Shown here: piece by piece, positions 42,366 through 53,573 of the stretch
Position numbering within the stretch: position 1 is the stretch's first letter
Layout: each line of letters starts with the position of its first letter
Origin: Pelagibacterales bacterium SAG-MED15
GTDB lineage: Bacteria; Pseudomonadota; Alphaproteobacteria; Pelagibacterales; Pelagibacteraceae
DNA: 64,000 nucleotides
Direction: 5' to 3'
Assembly: GCA_014654065.1 (NCBI GenBank)
Contig: JACWDM010000002.1
Span: 1 to 64,000, forward strand
The notes under the pieces: generated by a model
The model's database searches: none
What the model saw: only the letters and a program-made list of their open reading frames with translations
Told to the model about the DNA's origin: nothing
Program-made: the position numbers and the translations under genes

Positions 42366-44657
42366 ATGAAAAAAAATAAAATTGAACATTACTCAGATAA
42401 AGAAGCTTTAGAGTTTCATAATAATAATAAATCTGGAAAAATTGAGATTGTTTCATCAAAACCAATGACAACAAAAAGAGACTTGGCACTTGCCTATTCT
42501 CCAGGTGTTGCAGCGCCAGTAAAGGCTATATATAAAAATCCTGACCTAGCTTACGACTACACAACAAAAGGGAATCTTGTTGCAGTAATAAGTAATGGTT
42601 CTGCAATTTTAGGTCTTGGCAACCTGGGAGCAATTGCCTCAAAACCTGTGATGGAGGGAAAAGCAGTTTTATTCAAAAGATTTGCTGATATAGATTCAAT
42701 TGATCTTGAAATTGACTCAAATGATCCAAATGAAATAATCAATTCTATTAAAAATTTTTCTAAAAGCTTTGGGGGTATCAATCTAGAAGATATAGCTGCT
42801 CCAGATTGTTTTATAATTGAGAAAAAATTAAAAGAGATTTTAGACATCCCTGTTTTCCATGATGATCAACATGGGACTGCAATTATTACATGTGCTGCAT
42901 TAATTAATGCAGTCGATATAGCAAAAAAAGATATTAAAAAAATTAAAGTTGTAGTTAATGGCGCAGGAGCCTCGGCCATGGCATGTACAAACCTTTTTAT
43001 AAAAACAGGTGTTACAAGAAAAAATATTACTATGTTAGATAGAAAGGGAGTCATCCATAAAAAACGTGATAGTCTTAATCAGTGGAAATCTGCTTTTGCT
43101 ATAGACACAAAGGATAGAACGTTAAAAGATGCTATTAAAAATGCAGATGTGTTTTTGGGTCTCTCATCCGCTGGTGTTTTAAAGAAAGATATGGTCAAGT
43201 TGATGTCTAAAAATCCAATAATTTTTGCCTGTGCCAATCCAGATCCAGAAATTACTCCTGAGGAAATAGAGGAAGTAAGAAAAGATGCAATAGTTGCTAC
43301 TGGAAGATCTGATTATCCAAATCAAGTTAACAATTTAATTGGATTTCCATACATTTTTAGAGGGGCATTGGATGTAAGAGCAAAAACAATAAATGAAGAG
43401 ATGAAAATTGCAGCTGTGAAAGCAATTGCTTCTTTGGCAAGAGAACGTGTTCCAGATGAAGTTGTTGCAGCTATGGGTGGAGAAAGACCGACCTACGGAA
43501 GAGAATATATTATACCTTCTACTTTTGATCCAAGATTAATTAGTGTAATACCTGTTGCAGTTGCTAAAGTAGCAATTAAAACTGGAGTTGCAAGAAAGAA
43601 AATTGATAACTTTAATATTTATTCCGAACAACTTAAACAAAGGCTTGATCCCTCCGTTACTATTATGCAGGGAATAAATAATCAAATTAAAAAAACTCAG
43701 AAAAAAGTTGTTTTTGCAGATGGAGAAGATGAAAATACTCTTAAAGCAGCTATAGCATTTAAAAATGCTGGACTTGGTATACCTTTAATTGTTGCTAAAG
43801 AAGAAATAATTAAAAAAAAATTAAAAGAAATTGGTTATGGTGAAAATTTCAATATTGAAATTGTTAATGCAAAAAAAAATAAAATTTTAAGAGAAAAATA
43901 TATTAAATTTCTATTTAACAAATTACATAGAAAAGAAGGTTTGCTCGAAAGAGATTGTGATAAAATGACTAGAAACGATAGAGTAATATGGGCATCTTGT
44001 ATGGTTGAGTGTGGAGATGCGGATGCGATGGTTACTGGCAATACTAGACGATATTCTCAATCTTTAAAAAAAATAACTAAAGTTATTGATGCTAGGCCTG
44101 GTGAAATAATGTTTGGTTTAAACATGGTTGTTAATAAAGGAAAAACAGTATTTATAGCTGATACAACTGTTCACGAATATCCTACTTCAGAACAAATGGC
44201 TGAAATTGCCAAATCTGCAGCTAGAGTGGTAAGGCTATTTGGATTTGATCCAAAAGTAGCCTTTTTATCTCACTCGACTTTTGGTCAACCAATAACAAGT
44301 CGAACAAAACACATTAGAGATGCGGTTGATATTTTAAAAAAAATGAATGTTGATTTCAAGTTTGATGGAGATATGCAGCCTGATGTTGCGCTTAGTACAG
44401 AATATAAAGATCTATATCCGATGTCTGAAATTGTCGGAAATGCAAATGTGTTGATTATGCCTGGACAACATAGTGCTGCTATCTCTTATAAAATAATGAA
44501 AACTCTAGGTGATGTAAAGGGTATTGGTCCTTTACTAATAGGATTAGGAAGAGCTATAGAAGTTGCTCCACTTAGATCCTCCACTTCAGATATTCTTAAC
44601 CTTGCATCTGTTGCGGCCTATTCAGCAGGTATTATTAATTACGGAAAAATAAATTAG
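42366..44657 (+). CDS. maeB: NADP-dependent malic enzyme with C-terminal phosphotransacetylase-like domain
   Basis: LAYSPGVAAP, DIPVFHDDQHGTAI, C-terminal PTA-like domain (VVFADGEDENTLKAA). Confidence 0.95.
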   Translation: MKKNKIEHYSDKEALEFHNNNKSGKIEIVSSKPMTTKRDLALAYSPGVAAPVKAIYKNPDLAYDYTTKGNLVAVISNGSAILGLGNLGAIASKPVMEGKAVLFKRFADIDSIDLEIDSNDPNEIINSIKNFSKSFGGINLEDIAAPDCFIIEKKLKEILDIPVFHDDQHGTAIITCAALINAVDIAKKDIKKIKVVVNGAGASAMACTNLFIKTGVTRKNITMLDRKGVIHKKRDSLNQWKSAFAIDTKDRTLKDAIKNADVFLGLSSAGVLKKDMVKLMSKNPIIFACANPDPEITPEEIEEVRKDAIVATGRSDYPNQVNNLIGFPYIFRGALDVRAKTINEEMKIAAVKAIASLARERVPDEVVAAMGGERPTYGREYIIPSTFDPRLISVIPVAVAKVAIKTGVARKKIDNFNIYSEQLKQRLDPSVTIMQGINNQIKKTQKKVVFADGEDENTLKAAIAFKNAGLGIPLIVAKEEIIKKKLKEIGYGENFNIEIVNAKKNKILREKYIKFLFNKLHRKEGLLERDCDKMTRNDRVIWASCMVECGDADAMVTGNTRRYSQSLKKITKVIDARPGEIMFGLNMVVNKGKTVFIADTTVHEYPTSEQMAEIAKSAARVVRLFGFDPKVAFLSHSTFGQPITSRTKHIRDAVDILKKMNVDFKFDGDMQPDVALSTEYKDLYPMSEIVGNANVLIMPGQHSAAISYKIMKTLGDVKGIGPLLIGLGRAIEVAPLRSSTSDILNLASVAAYSAGIINYGKIN

Positions 44658-44661
44658 ATAA

Positions 44662-44955
44662 ATGTTAACAGAGTTACTATTGTTGTTAATCTTATATTTT
44701 TTTTTTCTCTGGATTACATCTTGGATAAGATATTTTAATAATATGGATGAAAGATTTGGAGATACTATTTGGAGATGGAGTTACGATTATCCTGTGAAAG
44801 GTAAGAGGGATATATCTAATCTAGATGATAAAAATTTTGTTTTATTAAGAAGAAAAAGGAATAAAGCAGTAACAATTATGTATTGGACCTTTTTCTTAAG
44901 TTTTATAATTTTTATGTCTTTTATAAGTAAAATATTATTTATAATATTAAATTAG
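44662..44955 (+). CDS. Hypothetical membrane protein
   Basis: 97 aa, two TM segments flanking a hydrophilic centre. Confidence 0.65.
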   Translation: MLTELLLLLILYFFFLWITSWIRYFNNMDERFGDTIWRWSYDYPVKGKRDISNLDDKNFVLLRRKRNKAVTIMYWTFFLSFIIFMSFISKILFIILN

Positions 44956-45545
44956 TTTTTTTGTATTCTTAAATCATCTACTAATAAAATACTTGCAATA
45001 ACCTTTTCAACATCCAATATTGATTTAGCCTCATCAATAACTTGTTTCATTTCATCTTTATCTTGCGCAATTCCATAAATGTAAATTTTTTTTTTGTATG
45101 TATCTATATTGTAATTTGTGGATTTAATTTTCTTATTAATTATCATTGCTGTTCTTAGCTGACTTGTAATTAAAATATCTTTTGCTGATTGTTTAAAATT
45201 AAATTCTTCTTTTACAATTATATTATTTTTTACTGATCTAACTCCTTTAGTCTCCCAAGCCATTTTTGTAATTTTAAGTTTTTCCTCCGGCTCGTCTACT
45301 TTTCCTGTAATAAAAATTCTACCGTCTAATACTTTTGAATTTATAGACAAAACATACTTTTTATCTTTTAAAAGCAATCTTGATGACAAGCTTTTTTGCA
45401 TAATATTATCATCTATCTGAGTTCCTATTGATCGAGGATCTAAAGCTACACTAACACCTGTACCAAAAATTCCCTGAGAAGACGTGCCCACACAGTTAGA
45501 AACCAAAATTAATAAGAATAGAGTTAATAGTATTTTAATTTTCAT
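44952..45545 (-). CDS. BON-domain lipoprotein
   Basis: Lipobox LVSNC; BON-like VLDGRIFITGKVDEPEEKLKITKMAWETKGVRSVKNNI. Confidence 0.85.
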   Translation of the reverse strand: MKIKILLTLFLLILVSNCVGTSSQGIFGTGVSVALDPRSIGTQIDDNIMQKSLSSRLLLKDKKYVLSINSKVLDGRIFITGKVDEPEEKLKITKMAWETKGVRSVKNNIIVKEEFNFKQSAKDILITSQLRTAMIINKKIKSTNYNIDTYKKKIYIYGIAQDKDEMKQVIDEAKSILDVEKVIASILLVDDLRIQKN

Positions 45546-46392
45546 TTTTTAGCATTAAACAATAATCATAAATTTCTTTTTTTGAAATTTTTTTATCTTT
45601 ACTTATTAGCTGTATAATATCCTTTATACTTGCTTTTTTTAATAATTTTTTAATTTTTACTTTATCGTCTTCCTCTAATTTTTTACTACTTTTTATTATA
45701 ATTGGAGAAAAAATAAGTACAATTTCTCCTTTTAAAATTGTTTTAAATTCATCAATATCTTTTACTCCAATTCTTATATACTCCTCATATAATTTAGTAA
45801 TTTCCTTGCAAATAACGAGGTCTCTATTATAAAAATATTTTTTAATATAAGATTTTTTTTTAATAAATTTTTTTGAAGATATGAAAAAAATTATAGAAGA
45901 ATCTAGTTTAGATATATTTTTAATATCAATCTCTATTTCTTTTTTTTTTTCTGGAAAAAAACCATAAAAAAAATATTTACCCTCGAAGCCACTTACTGAA
46001 AATGCTGCAGTGACAGAGCATGCGCCTGGAACACTAAAAACTTTTATTTTTTCTTTAATTGCCTCTTTGACTATAATAGTTCCGGGATCTGAAACGCATG
46101 GAGTTCCTGCGTCAGTTATTAAGGAAATAATCTTATTTGACTTAAGAGTCTCAATGATACTATTAATATTTTTTTTTTCGTTAAATTTATGATTAGAAAT
46201 TAATTTATTTTTAATCTTATATTTTTCCAATAATTTCCTAGATACTCTAGTATCTTCGCATAAAATAAAATCTGATTTGTTTAGTACATGTATTGCTCTA
46301 AAAGAAATATCAGAAAGGTTGCCAATTGGGGTAGAAACAACATATAAACCATTTTCTAACTTATTTTGGTTAAAATCAGTGTATGAAATCAT
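45535..46392 (-). CDS. rsmI: 16S rRNA 2'-O-methyltransferase RsmI
   Basis: LYVVSTPIGNLSDIS, CEDTRVSRKLL, LITDAGTPCVSDPG. Confidence 0.97.
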   Translation of the reverse strand: MISYTDFNQNKLENGLYVVSTPIGNLSDISFRAIHVLNKSDFILCEDTRVSRKLLEKYKIKNKLISNHKFNEKKNINSIIETLKSNKIISLITDAGTPCVSDPGTIIVKEAIKEKIKVFSVPGACSVTAAFSVSGFEGKYFFYGFFPEKKKEIEIDIKNISKLDSSIIFFISSKKFIKKKSYIKKYFYNRDLVICKEITKLYEEYIRIGVKDIDEFKTILKGEIVLIFSPIIIKSSKKLEEDDKVKIKKLLKKASIKDIIQLISKDKKISKKEIYDYCLMLKNEN

Positions 46393-46423
46393 TAAGTATT
46401 ATAATTATAATAAACATAACAAA

Positions 46424-47575
46424 ATGAAAGAATTTTTTAAAAATTTTACAAAAATAATATTTATATTTATGCTCAGTAGCAATCCGTTAAGCTCTGAAGA
46501 AAGCATTAAAATAGGTTTATTGGTACCCTTATCAGGAGAGACGTCTAGTATCGGAAAATCAATAATCCATTCTGTTCGAATGGGTGTAAACAAAATTAAT
46601 AATAAAAACTTAATAATCATTCCAAGAGATACAAAATCTAATCAAAATGAAACTTTAGAAATCGCTAAAGAACTTTACTTAGAAGGAGTCAGAATTTTTA
46701 TCGGTCCTGTGTTTAACAAAAATCTAAATGGCCTAAGTATATTTGAAGATGCAATATTTTTATCTTTATCAAACAAAATTCTTGGAAATCCAAATAATGT
46801 TATCACATCAGGTGTTAATGCAAAATCTCAATTTGACACGATAAAGAAATATTTAGAAATTAATGACTTAAAAAAAACTTTAGTATTAATACCAAAAAAA
46901 AATTATAAAAATGAAATCGAAGAAGCAATTAAGACATCAAAATTAAAAACAAAAAAAATATTTTATTATGATGCAGAACCAACAAAATTAACTAAACAAA
47001 TTGAAAAAGTTACTAAGTACAAAATTCGCAAGAATAATCTTAAAGACGAAATTAAAAGGGTAGAGAACTCAGATGAAGAGAATAAAGAAAAAAAATTAGA
47101 ATTTTTAAATAAGAAAGATACTCTTGGAAGGATTGGGTACGATTCAATTATTATTGCTGATTTTAGCGAAAGCTTAAAAAGTGTTACAACATCTTTATTG
47201 TATACAGATGTCTCTCCAAAAAAAGTGGCTTTTATTTCTTTAAATCAGTGGTTTGATGAATCATTATTTAGAGAAAAAACTTCACAACCTATTGCATTTC
47301 CGTCAATTAATAGAGAAAATTTTTTTGATTTTAGAGATAAATATAAAAAGATTTATAATGAATATCCAAGTCATATAGCTATCCTAGGATACGATTTGGT
47401 TGGTTTAATTTATTATTTATTACTACAAAATAATTTCATTATAAATGATAAACTATTTACAAAAAATAATAAATTTAAAGGTATAACTGGTGTATTTGAA
47501 ATTAAAAATAACAAAATTAATCACATACTAAAATTTTATAAAGTTGAAGATGGAGAATTTAAAAAAATTTTTTAA
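46424..47575 (+). CDS. Periplasmic-binding/LpoA-like penicillin-binding protein activator
   Basis: Signal peptide from Met 46424; IKIGLLVPLSGETSSIGKSI; Peripla_BP_6-like fold pattern. Confidence 0.8.
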   Translation: MKEFFKNFTKIIFIFMLSSNPLSSEESIKIGLLVPLSGETSSIGKSIIHSVRMGVNKINNKNLIIIPRDTKSNQNETLEIAKELYLEGVRIFIGPVFNKNLNGLSIFEDAIFLSLSNKILGNPNNVITSGVNAKSQFDTIKKYLEINDLKKTLVLIPKKNYKNEIEEAIKTSKLKTKKIFYYDAEPTKLTKQIEKVTKYKIRKNNLKDEIKRVENSDEENKEKKLEFLNKKDTLGRIGYDSIIIADFSESLKSVTTSLLYTDVSPKKVAFISLNQWFDESLFREKTSQPIAFPSINRENFFDFRDKYKKIYNEYPSHIAILGYDLVGLIYYLLLQNNFIINDKLFTKNNKFKGITGVFEIKNNKINHILKFYKVEDGEFKKIF

Positions 47576-48161
47576 TATTTTTAAATGCTTTAGATCGGTG
47601 ATCAATTTTGAATTTAATTTTAGATTTCATTTGCCCAAAAGTAAATTTTTTTCCATTAGGTATAAAAATTGGATCATAACCAAACCCATTTTTTCCTTTT
47701 TTTTTATTTGATATTTTTCCCTCTATTTTTCCATAGGTTTGTTTTGTTTTAAAACCTGGTCCATATATTGTAATTGCACAAACAAATCTTGCTTTAATTT
47801 TTTTTTTACGCCAATTGATATCTGTGACATCCAATTTTCTAAAAACTTTTTTTATGGCTAAATCAAAGTTATTTTTTTTCCCAGCCCATCTAGCAGAGTA
47901 AATTCCAGGTGCTTTATTTAAAATATCGATTTCGAGTCCAGAATCATCTGCAATACAAATTTTTCCTGATTTTTTTGAAAAGTATCTAGCTTTAATTAAT
48001 GAGTTTTGCAAAAATGTACTACCAGTTTCTTTTGGACTTGATAATTTGAAGTGTTGTGTAGTATAAATTTTAATATTTGCTGGAAGTAAATCTCTTATTT
48101 CCCTTACTTTTCCTTTATTATTTGACCCTATTAATATTTCAAAAATTTTTTTATTTTTCAT
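47559..48161 (-). CDS. rdgB: Non-canonical purine NTP pyrophosphatase
   Basis: IGSNNKGKVREI, ADDSGLEID, GFGYDPIFIP. Confidence 0.95.
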   Translation of the reverse strand: MKNKKIFEILIGSNNKGKVREIRDLLPANIKIYTTQHFKLSSPKETGSTFLQNSLIKARYFSKKSGKICIADDSGLEIDILNKAPGIYSARWAGKKNNFDLAIKKVFRKLDVTDINWRKKKIKARFVCAITIYGPGFKTKQTYGKIEGKISNKKKGKNGFGYDPIFIPNGKKFTFGQMKSKIKFKIDHRSKAFKNIKKFF

Positions 48162-48197
48162 CTAGAAATTTAACAATTTCTTACCATATAGAACTAT

Positions 48198-48815
48198 ATG
48201 GAAAAAGAAGAAATTCAAAAAGATAATCAAAAAAATATAGAAGAAGAATTAGTCGAGGATAAAGAAAGTTCTGGAAAAATTGAAAACAATGAAGAAGAGA
48301 AAGAAATAGATCCAAATGATAAGGTTAAAGAATTAGAAGAGAAGGTTGTGCGCGCTTATGCGGAAATGGAAAATCAAAGAAGGAGATATGAAAAAGAAAA
48401 AGATGACGCTTTTGAATATGGTGGTTTTTCTTTTGCAAAGGAATCGTTAAACTTAATAGATAATTTGGAAAGATCAAAAACTTCTTTACAAAACGATGAA
48501 AAATTAAAAGACACAGAGGCGCTAAAAAAAATTATAGAGCATTTGGATATTGTTTACAAAGATATGATTACAATATTAAAAAAAAATAATATAGAACCTA
48601 TTAAATCAATTAATCAAAAACTAGATCCTAATTTACATCAAGCGATGATGGAAATAGAAGATGATAAGAAAGAAGCCGGGACAATAGTACAAGAAATTCA
48701 AAGAGGTTTTATGATGAAAGAAAGACTTTTAAGACCCTCTCTTGTTTGTGTTTCTAAAAAAACTCAAAAAAAAGAGGAAAACTATAAAGAAAATGAGGAA
48801 ATTAAGGAAAAATAA
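48198..48815 (+). CDS. grpE: Nucleotide exchange factor GrpE
   Basis: AEMENQRRRYEKEKDDAFEYGG; LHQAMMEIEDD. Confidence 0.95.
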   Translation: MEKEEIQKDNQKNIEEELVEDKESSGKIENNEEEKEIDPNDKVKELEEKVVRAYAEMENQRRRYEKEKDDAFEYGGFSFAKESLNLIDNLERSKTSLQNDEKLKDTEALKKIIEHLDIVYKDMITILKKNNIEPIKSINQKLDPNLHQAMMEIEDDKKEAGTIVQEIQRGFMMKERLLRPSLVCVSKKTQKKEENYKENEEIKEK

Positions 48816-48887
48816 GAGAAAAATTAACTAGCTAGTAGCTTGTAGATTTAAAATTAACTCTTATATGAGGTTTATTAAAGTAAAATT

Positions 48888-50813
48888 ATGAGTAAAGTAA
48901 TTGGAATAGATTTAGGAACAACAAACTCTTGTGTAGCTATAATGGATGGTACACAGCCTAAAGTGTTAGAAAATGCTGAGGGAGCTAGAACTACTCCATC
49001 GGTCGTAGCATTCACAAATGAAGAAGAAAAACTAATTGGCCAACCAGCTAAAAGACAAGCTGTAACAAATCCTGAAAATACAATATTCGCAGTAAAAAGA
49101 TTAATTGGAAGAAATTTTAATGATCCAACTGTTAAAAAAGATTTAGAAACCGCTCCATTTAAGATTATTAATTCAGAAAAAGGTGATGCATGGATTGAGT
49201 CTAAAAGTAAAAAATATTCTCCATCTCAAATTTCTGCATTTGTTTTACAAAAAATGAAAGAAACTGCAGAAAAATATTTAGGTCAAGAAGTTTCAAAAGC
49301 TGTAATCACCGTTCCAGCTTATTTTAATGATGCACAAAGACAAGCAACAAAAGATGCAGGAAAAATTGCTGGTCTAGAGGTTTTAAGAATTATTAATGAA
49401 CCAACTGCAGCATCTCTCGCTTACGGCTTAGATAAAAAAAAGCAAAATAAAAAAATTGCTGTTTATGATTTAGGAGGTGGTACTTTTGATGTATCAATTC
49501 TAGAACTAGGTGATGGAGTATTTGAGGTTAAATCGACAAATGGAGATACTTTTTTGGGCGGAGAGGATTTTGATAATACAATTGTAGAATATTTACTTAA
49601 TGAATTTAAAAAAGAAAATGGTATTGACCTTAAATCAGATAAGTTAGCTTTACAAAGATTAAAAGAAGCTGCTGAAAAAGCCAAAATCGAATTGTCATCG
49701 GCAACACAAACTGAGATAAATTTACCTTTTATTACAGCGGATAAAACTGGACCAAAACATATTAACTTAAAAATGACTAGGGCCAAACTTGAGGCACTAG
49801 TTGAAGAACTTATTACAAGAACTATCCCGCCTTGTAAGACAGCACTAAATGACGCTGGATTATCTCCAGGCGAAGTTGATGAAGTTGTGCTTGTTGGTGG
49901 AATGACTAGAATGCCAAAAGTAGTTGAAGAAGTTAAAAATTTTTTTGGAAAAGAACCAAACAAATCTGTAAATCCAGACGAAGTGGTTGCTATGGGTGCT
50001 GCAATTCAAGCAGGTGTTCTTCAAGGTGATGTTAAAGATGTTCTTTTATTAGATGTAACTCCACTATCTTTAGGTATCGAAACTCTTGGAGGTGTATCAA
50101 CAAAATTGATTGATAAAAACACAACTATACCAACTAAAAAAAGCCAAGTATTTTCAACCGCAGAGGATAATCAGCCAGCTGTTTCAATTAGAGTTTTACA
50201 GGGTGAAAGAGAGATGGCAGCGGATAACAAAATTTTAGGAAACTTTGAACTTGTTGGGATCGCTCCAGCTCAAAGAGGAGTTCCTCAAATAGAGGTTACT
50301 TTTGATATTGATGCTAATGGAATAGTAAACGTATCTGCAAAAGACAAAGGCACTGGTAAAGAGCAGAAAATTCAGATTCAAGCATCTGGTGGTTTAAGCG
50401 ATGAAGAGATTGATAAAATGGTTAAAGAAGCTGAAGCAAATAAAGAAGCTGATAAAACTAAAAGAGAAGCAGTTGATGCAAGAAATCAGGCTGATACTTT
50501 AGTTCATTCTACGGAGAAAAATTTAAAAGAACATGGTAGTAAAGTTTCAGAAGCAGATAAAAAAGCAATTGAAACTGCGGCTTCGAATTTAAGAAATGCA
50601 TTAAAAGGAACAGATGTTGAAGACATTAAAAAGAAAACACAAGAATTAGTTCAATCTTCAATGAAATTAGGTGAAGCAATTTATAAATCACAACAAAGTG
50701 CTAAGCCTGGAGATGCACCAAAAGATAATAAACAAGAAGGTAAAAAAGACGATAATGTTGTTGATGCAGACTTTGAAGAAGTAAAAGACGAGAATAAAGA
50801 AAAAAGCGCGTAA
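48888..50813 (+). CDS. dnaK: Chaperone DnaK
   Basis: [44 protein letters not shown]. Confidence 0.99.
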   Translation: MSKVIGIDLGTTNSCVAIMDGTQPKVLENAEGARTTPSVVAFTNEEEKLIGQPAKRQAVTNPENTIFAVKRLIGRNFNDPTVKKDLETAPFKIINSEKGDAWIESKSKKYSPSQISAFVLQKMKETAEKYLGQEVSKAVITVPAYFNDAQRQATKDAGKIAGLEVLRIINEPTAASLAYGLDKKKQNKKIAVYDLGGGTFDVSILELGDGVFEVKSTNGDTFLGGEDFDNTIVEYLLNEFKKENGIDLKSDKLALQRLKEAAEKAKIELSSATQTEINLPFITADKTGPKHINLKMTRAKLEALVEELITRTIPPCKTALNDAGLSPGEVDEVVLVGGMTRMPKVVEEVKNFFGKEPNKSVNPDEVVAMGAAIQAGVLQGDVKDVLLLDVTPLSLGIETLGGVSTKLIDKNTTIPTKKSQVFSTAEDNQPAVSIRVLQGEREMAADNKILGNFELVGIAPAQRGVPQIEVTFDIDANGIVNVSAKDKGTGKEQKIQIQASGGLSDEEIDKMVKEAEANKEADKTKREAVDARNQADTLVHSTEKNLKEHGSKVSEADKKAIETAASNLRNALKGTDVEDIKKKTQELVQSSMKLGEAIYKSQQSAKPGDAPKDNKQEGKKDDNVVDADFEEVKDENKEKSA

Positions 50814-50843
50814 GTTATTACAACTATTTGTCTATAATTAATT

Positions 50844-51968
50844 ATGGCAAAAAGAGATTACTACGAAGTCTTAGGTGTAAACAAAGGCGCAACCCCAGAC
50901 CAAATTAAATCGGCTTATAGAAAACTTGCAGTAAAACATCATCCGGATAAAAATAAAGGTGATAAAGCTTCTGAAGAAAAATTCAAAGAAGCTTCCGAGG
51001 CGTATCACGTTTTATCCAACGAAGAAAGAAAACAAAGTTATGATAATTTCGGTCATGCTGCATTTGAAAATGGTGGCGGAGGCAGAGGTGGATTTGGGAA
51101 TTTTGATTTTTCTGGAAGTTTCTCTGATATTTTTGAAGATTTTTTTGGAGAAGGATTTGGTGGAGGAAGAAGGTCTAGAAAATCAAACAATAGAGGGTCA
51201 GATCTAAGGTATGATTTATCAATTACTTTAGAAGAGGCATATGAGGGTAAAAAACAAGATATAAAATTTTCGACTTCAGAAAAATGTGATACTTGTAAAG
51301 GATCTGGATCAAAACCAGGTAGCGAAGCTAGCTCATGCTCAATGTGCGGAGGTTATGGCCAAGTTAGATCAAGTCAGGGATTTTTCACAGTACAACAGAC
51401 ATGTCCTCAATGCTCAGGATCAGGTGAACAAATAACTAATCCATGTTCAAATTGTGGAGGACAAGGAAAAAAACAAGCTTCTAAAAGATTATCGGTTACC
51501 ATACCCAAGGGAGTTGATGATGGAACAAGAATAAGGCTCTCTGGCAAAGGTGAGGCAGGGTCTAAAGGTGCTGGTAGCGGTGACTTATATTTGTTTATTA
51601 ATGTATATTCACATGATTTGTTTAAAAGATCAGATGAAAATCTATTTTTTGAATGTCCAATATCAATTGCTGATGCAGCCCTTGGAACATCAATAGAAAT
51701 ACCAACTATAGATGGTGGTAAGGCAAAAATAAAAATTCCTTCTGGAACTCAAAGCGGTAAACAATTCAGATTAAAGGGAAAAGGAATGCCTTATATGAGA
51801 GGTAGTGGTAACGGAGATCTTTATATCCAAGTAAATACTGAAGTACCTATATCTTTAAATAAAGAGCAAAAAGAATTGCTTGAAAAATTTAGAGAAATTG
51901 AAAACGAAAAGTCAAATCCTAGTATTAAAAAATTCTTTCAAAAAGCCAAAAGTTTTTGGAAAAGTTAA
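50844..51968 (+). CDS. dnaJ: Chaperone DnaJ
   Basis: J domain HHPDKNKGD; four CxxCxGxG-type zinc repeats. Confidence 0.98.
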   Translation: MAKRDYYEVLGVNKGATPDQIKSAYRKLAVKHHPDKNKGDKASEEKFKEASEAYHVLSNEERKQSYDNFGHAAFENGGGGRGGFGNFDFSGSFSDIFEDFFGEGFGGGRRSRKSNNRGSDLRYDLSITLEEAYEGKKQDIKFSTSEKCDTCKGSGSKPGSEASSCSMCGGYGQVRSSQGFFTVQQTCPQCSGSGEQITNPCSNCGGQGKKQASKRLSVTIPKGVDDGTRIRLSGKGEAGSKGAGSGDLYLFINVYSHDLFKRSDENLFFECPISIADAALGTSIEIPTIDGGKAKIKIPSGTQSGKQFRLKGKGMPYMRGSGNGDLYIQVNTEVPISLNKEQKELLEKFREIENEKSNPSIKKFFQKAKSFWKS

Positions 51969-51971
51969 TTT

Positions 51972-52139
51972 ATGAATTTAGAGCAAATAGTTCCAGCAAT
52001 AGCTTTAATTGCAGTTTTATTCCTTGTTCTACCTGGCTTCATGAGCTCAAATGCAAATAAAAAATTGTTTCTTAAAAACTTAAGTATTTGGGCTGTAATT
52101 GTTTTAGTAGTTGTGGTACTTTTATATATTATCTTCTAA
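51972..52139 (+). CDS. Small two-TM membrane protein, 55 aa; not in supplied ORF track
   Basis: MNLEQIVPAIALIAVLFLVLPGFMSSNANKKLFLKNLSIWAVIVLVVVVLLYIIF*, ending where dapB starts. Confidence 0.65.
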   Translation: MNLEQIVPAIALIAVLFLVLPGFMSSNANKKLFLKNLSIWAVIVLVVVVLLYIIF

Positions 52140-52915
52140 TGAAAAAAATTAATCTAGCGATTACCGGTTGTTTAGGTCGAATGGGTAAACAATTAATTAT
52201 GTCGGCTAAATCAGATAAAAAATTTAAACTTATTACTCTTACTGAAAACAAGTTGATTAAAAAAAAAATCTCAGGAATTAGACCAAGTTTAAATAATTTA
52301 GACTCCTTTAAAAAAGTAAATTTAATTATAGATTTTACTATTCCTAGATGCACACTTGAGGTTCTTAAAATAGCCCAAAAGCTTAAAAAAAAGGTAGTAA
52401 TAGGAACTACAGGTTTCACAAAAAAAGAAGAGGATTTGATAAAGAAATACTCAAAAAAAATATCAATTTTAAAAGCTGGTAATATGAGTTTAGGAATTAA
52501 TCTTTTAATGTATTTAACTGAAATAACTTCAAAATCACTTGGTGATAAATTTTTAAGTAAAGTTTTTGAAATACATCACAAACATAAAAAAGATCATCCG
52601 TCTGGTACAGCTTTAATGCTTGGTAAAGGAATCGCTGATGGAAAGGGTAAAGATTTATATAAACTAATGGGTAGAAAATATTTTAATAAAAAAAAATTTC
52701 CATATTCAAAAAAGATAAATTTTAACTCACTTAGACGTGGTGAGGTTGTAGGTGAACATGAAGTAAAATTTTCAAGTGGAAAAGAAATAATTACTCTCAA
52801 TCATGAAGCTTTTGATAGGGCTTTATATTCGGAAGGGGCCTTGACTGCAGCTAAATGGCTTATAAACAAAAAACCAGGTCTTTATTCTATGAGAGACGTT
52901 TTAAATTTTAAATAG
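52139..52915 (+). CDS. dapB: 4-hydroxy-tetrahydrodipicolinate reductase
   Basis: LAITGCLGRMGKQL, IGTTGF, IHHKHKKDHPSGTAL; start MKKINLAITG at 52139. Confidence 0.96.
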   Translation: MKKINLAITGCLGRMGKQLIMSAKSDKKFKLITLTENKLIKKKISGIRPSLNNLDSFKKVNLIIDFTIPRCTLEVLKIAQKLKKKVVIGTTGFTKKEEDLIKKYSKKISILKAGNMSLGINLLMYLTEITSKSLGDKFLSKVFEIHHKHKKDHPSGTALMLGKGIADGKGKDLYKLMGRKYFNKKKFPYSKKINFNSLRRGEVVGEHEVKFSSGKEIITLNHEAFDRALYSEGALTAAKWLINKKPGLYSMRDVLNFK

Positions 52916-52918
52916 TTA

Positions 52919-53572
52919 ATGAATGAAGCTGGTAAAGTTAAGATTATTTTAAAAACTCTAAATAAAATTTATCCTAAAACACCAGTCCCTTTAAAACATA
53001 GAAACAATTTCACATTATTAATTTCGGTGCTACTTTCTGCTCAATGTACAGACGTTAATGTGAATAATGTAACTAAAAATATTTATCCAAAATATAATAA
53101 GCCTGAACATTTTGTAAAGTTAGGAAGAAAGAAAATTGAAAAATTAATTAAAAGTATAGGGATATTCAGGATTAAGGCTAAGAGCGTTTATAATCTTTCT
53201 AAAACTTTAGTTGAAAAATTTAAAGGAAGAGTACCAAAAACTTTTGAAGAATTAGAGGCTTTGCCTGGTGTTGGTCATAAAACTGCAAGCGTAGTAATGT
53301 CTCAAGGCTTTGGCTATCCAGCTTTTCCAGTGGATACTCATATTCATCGCTTAGCTCAAAGGTGGGGACTGACTAATGGTAAAAATGTTATTCAAACTGA
53401 AAAGGACCTAAAAAGGGTTTTTCCAATGAAATACTGGAATAAATTACACCTCCAAATAATTTTTTATGGCAGAGAATATTGCAAGGCAAGAGAATGCTAC
53501 GGAATATCTTGTAAAATTTGTACTAGTTGTTATCCTAATAGAAAAAAACCAATCATAACTAAAAAGGCGTAA
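52919..53572 (+). CDS. nth: Endonuclease III
   Basis: LLSAQCTDVNVN, LPGVGHKTASVV, C-terminal Fe-S CysX6CysX2CysX5Cys pattern. Confidence 0.97.
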   Translation: MNEAGKVKIILKTLNKIYPKTPVPLKHRNNFTLLISVLLSAQCTDVNVNNVTKNIYPKYNKPEHFVKLGRKKIEKLIKSIGIFRIKAKSVYNLSKTLVEKFKGRVPKTFEELEALPGVGHKTASVVMSQGFGYPAFPVDTHIHRLAQRWGLTNGKNVIQTEKDLKRVFPMKYWNKLHLQIIFYGREYCKARECYGISCKICTSCYPNRKKPIITKKA

Positions 53573-53573
53573 T

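Noticed and set aside
42557-43054. Minus-strand ORFs opposite maeB
   Set aside because: Antisense to a confidently assigned malic enzyme.
49463-49963. 166-aa minus-strand ORF opposite dnaK
   Set aside because: Antisense to an unambiguous dnaK; Ser/Thr-rich composition typical of spurious mirror ORFs.
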